A stretch of DNA of 64,000 bases. Origin: Salticus scenicus. Taxonomy: Eukaryota > Arthropoda > Arachnida > Araneae > Salticidae. The stretch spans positions 1 through 64,000 of the forward strand of contig CAWVNO010000520.1 of assembly GCA_963930645.1 (NCBI GenBank). The letters are read 5' to 3'. The position numbers were made by a program, and so were the translations under genes. Positions 50,709-62,400 of this stretch are shown piece after piece. A model generated the notes under the pieces. That model was not told the DNA's origin. It was given only the letters and a program-made list of their open reading frames with translations, and searched no databases. The number at the start of each line of letters is the position of its first letter. The first letter of the stretch is position 1.

Positions 50709-53450
50709 CCAAAGCAACTAATAGAGCTTTGCGATCGCAATCACTTCCAGAATCTGCAAAAGATATTCTAGTTTCATAACAGAACAGCAGGGACCTGCCA
50801 AAGTTAAACCATTTGGCCAGGAGAGCCCTTTTATGGAGACTTTGCCCGATTTCGATACCCAAAATTTTTGCGATTTTCACAGAATTTTTTTCAAAAGCCG
50901 ATTCCAAAGCAACTAATAGAGCTTTGCGATCGCAATCACTTCCAGAATCTGCAAAAGATATTCTAGTTTCATAACAGAACAGCAGGGACCTGCCAAAGTT
51001 AAACCATTTGGCCAGGAGAGCCCTTTTATGAAGGCATGTGCTCAATATCGTCGCCAAATTTTTTGGGCGAATTTTACGCCCTCTCATTTTCAAAAGTCGA
51101 TTCCAAAGCAACTAATAGAGCTTTGCGATCGCAATCACTTCCAGAATCTGCAAAAGATATTCTAGTTTCATAACAGAACAGCAGGGACCTGCCAAAGTTA
51201 AACCATTTGGCCAGGAGAGCCCTTTTATGGAGACTTTGCCCGATTTCGATACCCAAAATTTTTGCGATTTTCACAGAATTTTTTTCAAAAGCCGATTCCA
51301 AAGCAACTAATAGAGCTTTGCGATCGCAATCACTTCCAGAATCTGCCCCACGAAGTCTACTTTCATAACAGAACAGCAGGGACCTGCCAAAGTTAAACCA
51401 TTTGGCCAGGAGAGCCCTTTTATGAAGGCATGTGCTCAATATCGTCGCCAAATTTTTTGGGCGAATTTTACGCCCTCTCATTTTCAAAAGTCGATTCCAA
51501 AGCAACTAATAGAGCTTTGCGATCGCAATCACTTCCAGAATCTGCAAAAGATATTCTAGTTTCTTAACAGAACAGCAGGGACCTGCCAAAGTTAAACCAT
51601 TTGGCCAGGAGAGCCCTTTTATGGAGACTTTGCCCGATTTCGATACCCAAAATTTTTGCGATTTTCACAGAATTTTTTTCAAAAGCCGATTCCAAAGCAA
51701 CTAATAGAGCTTTGCGATCGCAATCACTTCCAGAATCTGCAAAAGATATTCTAGTTTCATAACAGAACAGCAGGGACCTGCCAAAGTTAAACCATTTGGC
51801 CAGGAGAGCCCTTTTATGGAGACTTTGCCCGAATTCGATACCCAAAATTTTTGCGATTTTCACAGAATTTTTTTCAAAAGCCGATTCCAAAGCAACTAAT
51901 AGAGCTTTGCGATCGCAATCACTTCCAGAATCTGCCCCACGAAGTCTACTTTCATAACAGAACAGCAGGGACCTGCCAAAGTTAAACCATTTGGCCAGGA
52001 GAGCCCTTTTATGAAGGCATGTGCTCAATATCGTCGCCAAATTTTTTGGGCGAATTTTACGCCCTCTCATTTTCAAAAGTCGATTCCAAAGCAACTAATA
52101 GAGCTTTGCGATCGCAATCACTTCCAGAATCTGCAAAAGATATTCTAGTTTCATAACAGAACAGCAGGGACCTGCCAAAGTTAAACCATTTGGCCAGGAG
52201 AGCCCTTTTATGAAGGCATGTGCTCAATATCGTCGCCAAATTTTTTGGGCGAATTTTACGCCCTCTCATTTTCAAAAGTCGATTCCAAAGCAACTAATAG
52301 AGCTTTGCGATCGCAATCACTTCCAGAATCTGCAAAAGATATTCTAGTTTCATAACAGAACAGCAGGGACCTGCCAAAGTTAAACCATTTGGCCAGGAGA
52401 GCCCTTTTATGGAGACTTTGCCCGATTTCGATACCCAAAATTTTTGCGATTTTCACAGAATTTTTTTCAAAAGCCGATTCCAAAGCAACTAATAGAGCTT
52501 TGCGATCGCAATCACTTCCAGAATCTGCAAAAGATATTCTAGTTTCATAACAGAACAGCAGGGACCTGCCAAAGTTAAACCATTTGGCCAGGAGAGCCCT
52601 TTTATGAAGGCATGTGCTCAATATCGTCGCCAAATTTTTTGGGCGAATTTTACGCCCTCTCATTTTCAAAAGTCGATTCCAAAGCAACTAATAGAGCTTT
52701 GCGATCGCAATCACTTCCAGAATCTGCAAAAGATATTCTAGTTTCATAACAGAACAGCAGGGACCTGCCAAAGTTAAACCATTTGGCCAGGAGAGCCCTT
52801 TTATGGAGACTTTGCCCGATTTCGATACCCAAAATTTTTGCGATTTTCACAGAATTTTTTTCAAAAGCCGATTCCAAAGCAACTAATAGAGCTTTGCGAT
52901 CGCAATCACTTCCAGAATCTGCCCCACGAAGTCTACTTTCATAACAGAACAGCAGGGACCTGCCAAAGTTAAACCATTTGGCCAGGAGAGCCCTTTTATG
53001 AAGGCATGTGCTCAATATCGTCGCCAAATTTTTTGGGCGAATTTTACGCCCTCTCATTTTCAAAAGTCGATTCCAAAGCAACTAATAGAGCTTTGCGATC
53101 GCAATCACTTCCAGAATCTGCAAAAGATATTCTAGTTTCTTAACAGAACAGCAGGGACCTGCCAAAGTTAAACCATTTGGCCAGGAGAGCCCTTTTATGG
53201 AGACTTTGCCCGATTTCGATACCCAAAATTTTTGCGATTTTCACAGAATTTTTTTCAAAAGCCGATTCCAAAGCAACTAATAGAGCTTTGCGATCGCAAT
53301 CACTTCCAGAATCTGCCCCACGAAGTCTACTTTCATAACAGAACAGCAGGGACCTGCCAAAGTTAAACCATTTGGCCAGGAGAGCCCTTTTATGAAGGCA
53401 TGTGCTCAATATCGTCGCCAAATTTTTTGGGCGAATTTTACGCCCTCTCA

Positions 53451-56400
53451 TTTTTAAAAGTCGATTCCAAAGCAACTAATAGAGCTTTGCGATCGCAATC
53501 ACTTCCAGAATCTGCAAAAGATATTCTAGTTTCATAACAGAACAGCAGGGACCTGCCAAAGTTAAACCATTTGGCCAGGAGAGCCCTTTTATGGAGACTT
53601 TGCCCGATTTCGATACCCAAAATTTTTGCGATTTTCACAGAATTTTTTTCAAAAGCCGATTCCAAAGCAACTAATAGAGCTTTGCGATCGCAATCACATC
53701 CAGAATCTGCCCCACGAAGTCTACTTTCATAACAGAACAGCAGGGACCCGCCAAAGTTAAACCATTTGGCCAGGAGAGCCCTTTTATGAAGGCATGTGCT
53801 CAATATCGTCGCCAAATTTTTTGGGCGAATTTTACGCCCTCTCATTTTCAAAAGTCGATTCCAAAGCAACTAATAGAGCTTTGCGATCGCAATCACTTCC
53901 AGAATCTGCAAAAGATATTCTAGTTTCATAACAGAACAGCAGGGACCTGCCAAAGTTAAACCATTTGTCCAGGAGAGCCCTTTTATGGAGACTTTGCCCG
54001 ATTTCGATACCCAAAATTTTTGCGATTTTCACAGAATTTTTTTCAAAAGCCGATTCCAAAGCAACTAATAGAGCTTTGCGATCGCAATCACTTCCAGAAT
54101 CTGCCCCACGAAGTCTACTTTCATAACAGAACAGCAGGGACCCGCCAAAGTTAAACCATTTGGCCAGGAGAGCCCTTTTATGAAGGCATGTGCTCAATAT
54201 CGTCGCCAAATTTTTTGGGCGAATTTTACGCCCTCTCATTTTCAAAAGTCGATTCCAAAGCAACTAATAGAGCTTTGCGATCGCAATCACTTCCAGAATC
54301 TGCAAAAGATATTCTAGTTTCATAACAGAACAGCAGGGACCTGCCAAAGTTAAACCATTTGGCCAGGAGAGCCCTTTTATGGAGACTTTGCCCGATTTCG
54401 ATACCCAAAATTTTTGCGATTTTCACAGAATTTTTTTCAAAAGCCGATTCCAAAGCAACTAATAGAGCTTTGCGATCGCAATCACTTCCAGAATCTGCCC
54501 CACGAAGTCTACTTTCATAACAGAACAGCAGGGACCTGCCAAAGTTAAACCATTTGGCCAGGAGAGCCCTTTTATGAAGGCATGTGCTCAATATCGTCGA
54601 CAAATTTTTTGGGCGAATTTTACGCCCTCTCATTTTTAAAAGTCGATTCCAAAGCAACTAATAGAGCTTTGCGATCGCAATCACTTCCAGAATCTGCAAA
54701 AGATATTCTAGTTTCATAACAGAACAGCAGGGACCTGCCAAAGTTAAACCATTTGGCCAGGAGAGCCCTTTTATGGAGACTTTGCCCGATTTCGATACCC
54801 AAAATTTTTGCGATTTTCACAGAATTTTTTTCAAAAGCCGATTCCAAAGCAACTAATAGAGCTTTGCGATCGCAATCACATCCAGAATCTGCCCCACGAA
54901 GTCTACTTTCATAACAGAACAGCAGGGACCCGCCAAAGTTAAACCATTTGGCCAGGAGAGCCCTTTTATGAAGGCATGTGCTCAATATCGTCGCCAAATT
55001 TTTTGGGCGAATTTTACGCCCTCTCATTTTCAAAAGTCGATTCCAAAGCAACTAATAGAGCTTTGCGATCGCAATCACTTCCAGAATCTGCAAAAGATAT
55101 TCTAGTTTCATAACAGAACAGCAGGGACCTGCCAAAGTTAAACCATTTGGCCAGGAGAGCCCTTTTATGGAGACTTTGCCCGATTTCGATACCCAAAATT
55201 TTTGCGATTTTCACAGAATTTTTTTCAAAAGCCGATTCCAAAGCAACTAATAGAGCTTTGCGATCGCAATCACTTCCAGAATCTGCCCCATGAAGTCTAC
55301 TTTCATAACAGAACAGCAGGGACCCGCCAAAGTTAAACCATTTGGCCAGGAGAGCCCTTTTATGAAGGCATGTGCTCAATATCGTCGCCAAATTTTTTGG
55401 GCGAATTTTACGCCCTCTCATTTTCAAAAGTCGATTCCAAAGCAACTAATAGAGCTTTGCGATCGCAATCACTTCCAGAATCTGCAAAAGATATTCTAGT
55501 TTCATAACAGAACAGCAGGGACCTGCCAAAGTTAAACCATTTGGCCAGGAGAGCCCTTTTATGGAGACTTTGCCCGATTTCGATACCCAAAATTTTTGCG
55601 ATTTTCACAGAATTTTTTTCAAAAGCCGATTCCAAAGCAACTAATAGAGCTTTGCGATCGCAATCACTTCCAGAATCTGCCCCACGAAGTCTACTTTCAT
55701 AACAGAACAGCAGGGACCTGCCAAAGTTAAACCATTTGGCCAGGAGAGCCCTTTTATGAAGGCATGTGCTCAATATCGTCGCCAAATTTTTTGGGCGAAT
55801 TTTACGCCCTCTCATTTTCAAAAGTCGATTCCAAAGCAACTAATAGAGCTTTGCGATCGCAATCACTTCCAGAATCTGCAAAAGATATTCTAGTTTCATA
55901 ACAGAACAGCAGGGACCTGCCAAAGTTAAACCATTTGGCCAGGAGAGCCCTTTTATGGAGACTTTGCCCGATTTCGATACCCAAAATTTTTGCGATTTTC
56001 ACAGAATTTTTTTCAAAAGCCGATTCCAAAGCAACTAATAGAGCTTTGCGATCGCAATCACTTCCAGAATCTGCAAAAGATATTCTAGTTTCATAACAGA
56101 ACAGCAGGGACCTGCCAAAGTTAAACCATTTGGCCAGGAGAGCCCTTTTATGAAGGCATGTGCTCAATATCGTCGCCAAATTTTTTGGGCGAATTTTACG
56201 CCCTCTCATTTTCAAAAGTCGATTCCAAAGCAACTAATAGAGCTTTGCGATCGCAATCACTTTCAGAATCTGCAAAAGATATTCTAGTTTCATAACAGAA
56301 CAGCAGGGACCTGCCAAAGTTAAACCATTTGGCCAGGAGAGCCCTTTTATGGAGACTTTGCCCGATTTCGATACCCAAAATTTTTGCGATTTTCACAGAA

Positions 56401-59400
56401 TTTTTTTCAAAAGCCGATTCCAAAGCAACTAATAGAGCTTTGCGATCGCAATCACTTCCAGAATCTGCCCCACGAAGTCTACTTTCATAACAGAACAGCA
56501 GGGACCTGCCAAAGTTAAACCATTTGGCCAGGAGAGCCCTTTTATGAAGGCATGTGCTCAATATCGTCGCCAAATTTTTTGGGCGAATTTTACGCCCTCT
56601 CATTTTCAAAAGTCGATTCCAAAGCAACTAATAGAGCTTTGCGATCGCAATCACTTCCAGAATCTGCAAAAGATATTCTAGTTTCATAACAGAACAGCAG
56701 GGACCTGCCAAAGTTAAACCATTTGGCCAGGAGAGCCCTTTTATGGAGACTTTGCCCGATTTCGATACCCAAAATTTTTGCGATTTTCACAGAATTTTTT
56801 TCAAAAGCCGATTCCAAAGCAACTAATAGAGCTTTGCGATCGCAATCACTTCCAGAATCTGCCCCACGAAGTCTACTTTCATAACAGAACAGCAGGGACC
56901 TGCCAAAGTTAAACCATTTGGCCAGGAGAGCCCTTTTATGAAGGCATGTGCTCAATATCGTCGCCAAATTTTTTGGGCGAATTTTACGCCCTCTCATTTT
57001 CAAAAGTCGATTCCAAAGCAACTAATAGAGCTTTGCGATCGCAATCACTTCCAGAATCTGCAAAAGATATTCTAGTTTCATAACAGAACAGCAGGGACCT
57101 GCCAAAGTGAAACCATTTGGCCAGGAGAGCCCTTTTATGGAGACTTTGCCCGATTTCGATACCCAAAATTTTTGCGATTTTCACAGAATTTTTTTCAAAA
57201 GCCGATTCCAAAGCAACTAATAGAGCTTTGCGATCGCAATCACTTCCAGAATCTGCCCCACGAAGTCTACTTTCATAACAGAACAGCAGGGACCTGCCAA
57301 AGTTAAACCATTTGGCCAGGAGAGCCCTTTTATGAAGGCATGTGCTCAATATCGTCGCCAAATTTTTTGGGCGAATTTTACGCCCTCTCATTTTCAAAAG
57401 TCGATTCCAAAGCAACTAATAGAGCTTTGCGATCGCAATCACTTCCAGAATCTGCAAAAGATATTCTAGTTTCATAACAGAACAGCAGGGACCTGCCAAA
57501 GTTAAACCATTTGGCCAGGAGAGCCCTTTTATGGAGACTTTGCCCGATTTCGATACCCAAAATTTTTGCGATTTTCACAGAATTTTTTTCAAAAGCCGAT
57601 TCCAAAGCAACTAATAGAGCTTTGCGATCGCAATCACTTCCAGAATCTGCCCCACGAAGTCTACTTTCATAACAGAACAGCAGGGAACTGCCAAAGTTAA
57701 ACCATTTGGCCAGGAGAGCCCTTTTATGAAGGCATGTGCTCAATATCGTCGCCAAATTTTTTGGGCGAATTTTACCCCCTCTCATTTTCAAAAGTCGATT
57801 CCAAAGCAACTAATAGAGCTTTGCGATCGCAATCACTTCCAGAATCTGCAAAAGATATTCTAGTTTCATAACAGAACAGCAGGGACCTGCCAAAGTTAAA
57901 CCATTTGGCCAGGAGAGCCCTTTTATGGAGACTTTGCCCGATTTCGATACCCAAAATTTTTGCGATTTTCACAGAATTTTTTTCAAAAGCCGATTCCAAA
58001 GCAACTAATAGAGCTTTGCGATCGCAATCACTTCCAGAATCTGCCCCACGAAGTCTATTTTCATAACAGAACAGCAGGGACCCGCCAAAGTTAAACCATT
58101 TGGCCAGGAGAGCCCTTTTATGAAGGCATGTGCTCAATATCGTCGCCAAATTTTTTGGGCGAATTTTACGCCCTCTCATTTTCAAAAGTCGATTCCAAAG
58201 CAACTAATAGAGCTTTGCGATCGCAATCACTTCCAGAATCTGCAAAAGATATTCTAGTTTCATAACAGAACAGCAGGGACCTGCCAAAGTTAAACCATTT
58301 GGCCAGGAGAGCCTTTTTATGAAGGCATGTGCTCAATATCGTCGCCAAATTTTTTGGGCGAATTTTACGCCCTCTCATTTTCAAAAGTCGATTACAAAGC
58401 AACTAATAGAGCTTTGCGATCGCAATCACTTCCAGAATCTGCAAAAGATATTCTAGTTTCATAACAGAACAGCAGGGACCTGCCAAAGTTAAACCATTTG
58501 GCCAGGAGAGCCCTTTTATGGAGACTTTGCCCGATTTCGATACCCAAAATTTTTGTGATTTTCATAGAATTTTTTTCAAAAGCCGATTCCAAAGCAACTA
58601 ATAGAGCTTTGCGATCGCAATCACTTCCAGAATCTGCCCCACGAAGTCTACTTTCATAACAGAACAGCAGGGACCTGCCAAAGTTAAACCATTTGGCCAG
58701 GAGAGCCCTTTTATGAAGGCATGTGCTCAATATCGTCGCCAAATTTTTTGGGCGAATTTTACGCCCTCTCATTTTCAAAAGTCGATTCCAAAGCAACTAA
58801 TAGAGCTTTGCGATCGCAATCACTTCCAGAATCTGCAAAAGATATTCTAGTTTCATAACAGAACAGCAGGGACCTGCCAAAGTTAAACCGTTTGGCCAGG
58901 AGAGCCCTTTTATGGAGACTTTGCCCGATTTCGATACCCAAAATTTTTGCGATTTTCACAGAATTTTTTTCAAAAGCCGATTCCAAAGCAACTAATAGAG
59001 CTTTGCGATCGCAATCACTTCCAGAATCTGCCCCACGAAGTCTACTTTCATAACAGAACAGCAGGGACCTGCCAAAGTTAAACCATTTGGCCAGGAGAGC
59101 CCTTTTATGAAGGCATGTGCTCAATATCGTCGCCAAATTTTTTGGGCGAATTTTACGCCCTCTCATTTTCAAAAGTCGATTCCAAAGCAACTAATAGAGC
59201 TTTGCGATCGCAATCACTTCCAGAATCTGCCCCACGAAGTCTACTTTCATAACAGAACAGCAGGGACCTGCCAAAGTTAAACCATTTGGCCAGGAGAGCC
59301 CTTTTATGAAGGCATGTGCTCAATATCGTCGCCAAATTTTTTGGGCGAATTTTACGCCCTCTCATTTTCAAAAGTCGATTCCAAAGCAACTAATAGAGCT

Positions 59401-62400
59401 TTGCGATCGCAATCACTTCCAGAATCTGCAAAAGATATTCTAGTTTCATAACAGAACAGCAGGGACCTGCCAAAGTTAAACCATTTGGCCAGGAGAGCCC
59501 TTTTATGAAGGCATGTGCTCAATATCGTCGCCAAATTTTTTGGGCGAATTTTACGCCCTCTCATTTTCAAAAGTCGATTCCAAAGCAACTAATAGAGCTT
59601 TGCGATCGCAATCACTTCCAGAATCTGCAAAAGATATTCTAGTTTCATAACAGAACAGCAGGGACCTGCCAAAGTTAAACCATTTGGCCAGGAGAGCCCT
59701 TTTATGGAGACTTTGCCCGATTTCGATACCCAAAATTTTTGCGATTTTCACAGAATTTTTTTCAAAAGCCGATTCCAAAGCAACTAATAGAGCTTTGCGA
59801 TCGCAATCACTTCCAGAATCTGCCCCACGAAGTCTACTTTCATAACAGAACAGCAGGGACCTGCCAAAGTTAAACCATTTGGCCAGGAGAGCCCTTTTAT
59901 GAAGGCATGTGCTCAATATCGTCGCCAAATTTTTTGGGCGAATTTTACGCCCTCTCATTTTCAAAAGTCGATTCCAAAGCAACTAATAGAGCTTTGCGAT
60001 CGCAATCACTTCCAGAATCTGCAAAAGATATTCTAGTTTCATAACAGAACAGCAGGGACCTGCCAAAGTTAAAACATTTGGCCAGGAGAGCCCTTTTATG
60101 GAGACTTTGCCCGATTTCGATACCCAAAATTTTTGCGATTTTCACAGAATTTTTTTCAAAAGCCGATTCCAAAGCAACTAATAGAGCTTTGCGATCGCAA
60201 TCACTTCCAGAATCTGCAAAAGATATTCTAGTTTCATAACAGAACAGCAGGGACCTGCCAAAGTTAAACCATTTGGCCAGGAGAGCCCTTTTATGAAGGC
60301 ATGTGCTCAATATCGTCGCCAAATTTTTTGGGCGAATTTTACGCCCTCTCATTTTCAAAAGTCGATTCCAAAGCAACTAATAGAGCTTTGCGATCGCAAT
60401 CACTTTCAGAATCTGCAAAAGATATTCTAGTTTCATAACAGAACAGCAGGGACCTGCCAAAGTTAAACCATTTGGCCAGGAGAGCCCTTTTATGGAGACT
60501 TTGCCCGATTTCGATACCCAAAATTTTTGCGATTTTCACAGAATTTTTTTCAAAAGCCGATTCCAAAGCAACTAATAGAGCTTTGCGATCGCAATCACTT
60601 CCAGAATCTGCCCCACGAAGTCTACTTTCATAACAGAACAGCAGGGACCTGCCAAAGTTAAACCATTTGGCCAGGAGAGCCCTTTTATGAAGGCATGTGC
60701 TCAATATCGTCGCCAAATTTTTTGGGCGAATTTTACGCCCTCTCATTTTCAAAAGTCGATTCCAAAGCAACTAATAGAGCTTTGCGATCGCAATCACTTC
60801 CAGAATCTGCAAAAGATATTCTAGTTTCATAACAGAACAGCAGGGACCTGCCAAAGTTAAACCATTTGGCCAGGAGAGCCCTTTTATGGAGACTTTGCCC
60901 GATTTCGATACCCAAAATTTTTGCGATTTTCACAGAATTTTTTTCAAAAGCCGATTCCAAAGCAACTAATAGAGCTTTGCGATCGCAATCACTTCCAGAA
61001 TCTGCCCCACGAAGTCTACTTTCATAACAGAACAGCAGGGACCTGCCAAAGTTAAACCATTTGGCCAGGAGAGCCCTTTTATGAAGGCATGTGCTCAATA
61101 TCGTCGCCAAATTTTTTGGGCGAATTTTACGCCCTCTCATTTTCAAAAGTCGATTCCAAAGCAACTAATAGAGCTTTGCGATCGCAATCACTTCCAGAAT
61201 CTGCAAAAGATATTCTAGTTTCATAACAGAACAGCAGGGACCTGCCAAAGTTAAACCATTTGGCCAGGAGAGCCCTTTTATGGAGACTTTGCCCGATTTC
61301 GATACCCAAAATTTTTGCGATTTTCACAGAATTTTTTTCAAAAGCCGATTCCAAAGCAACTAATAGAGCTTTGCGATCGCAATCACTTCCAGAATCTGCC
61401 CCACGAAGTCTACTTTCATAACAGAACAGCAGGGAACTGCCAAAGTTAAACCATTTGGCCAGGAGAGCCCTTTTATGAAGGCATGTGCTCAATATCGTCG
61501 CCAAATTTTTTGGGCGAATTTTACGCCCTCTCATTTTCAAAAGTCGATTCCAAAGCAACTAATAGAGCTTTGCGATCGCAATCACTTCCAGAATCTGCAA
61601 AAGATATTCTAGTTTCATAACAGAACAGCAGGGACCTGCCAAAGTTAAACCATTTGGCCAGGAGAGCCCTTTTATGGAGACTTTGCCCGATTTCGATACC
61701 CAAAATTTTTGCGATTTTCACAGAATTTTTTTCAAAAGCCGATTCCAAAGCAACTAATAGAGCTTTGCGATCGCAATCACTTCCAGAATCTGCCCCACGA
61801 AGTCTATTTTCATAACAGAACAGCAGGGACCCGCCAAAGTTAAACCATTTGGCCAGGAGAGCCCTTTTATGAAGGCATGTGCTCAATATCGTCGCCAAAT
61901 TTTTTGGGCGAATTTTACGCCCTCTCATTTTCAAAAGTCGATTCCAAAGCAACTAATAGAGCTTTGCGATCGCAATCACTTCCAGAATCTGCAAAAGATA
62001 TTCTAGTTTCATAACAGAACAGCAGGGACCTGCCAAAGTTAAACCATTTGGCCAGGAGAGCCCTTTTATGAAGGCATGTGCTCAATATCGTCGCCAAATT
62101 TTTTGGGCGAATTTTACGCCCTCTCATTTTCAAAAGTCGATTACAAAGCAACTAATAGAGCTTTGCGATCGCAATCACTTCCAGAATCTGCAAAAGATAT
62201 TCTAGTTTCATAACAGAACAGCAGGGACCTGCCAAAGTTAAACCATTTGGCCAGGAGAGCCCTTTTATGGAGACTTTGCCCGATTTCGATACCCAAAATT
62301 TTTGCGATTTTCACAGAATTTTTTTCAAAAGCCGATTCCAAAGCAACTAATAGAGCTTTGCGATCGCAATCACTTCCAGAATCTGCCCCACGAAGTCTAC

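Larger units (their letters stand above)
42003..53450. repeat. Array region 5: heterogeneous dimers with hybrid halves and a local 1,576-bp duplication
   Basis: Hybrid V1a-V2b halves lie at 43219, 47159, 49523, 50510, 50904, 52086 and 52480, and a doubled A at 51497-51886. Block 50257-51564 is repeated at 51833-53140. HIP1 is TCGATCGC at 48168-48175. Variants such as CTTTTATAAC (near 44860, 46040 and 46436) and GACCCGCC (near 43105, 44093 and 48032) recur. Confidence 0.83.
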
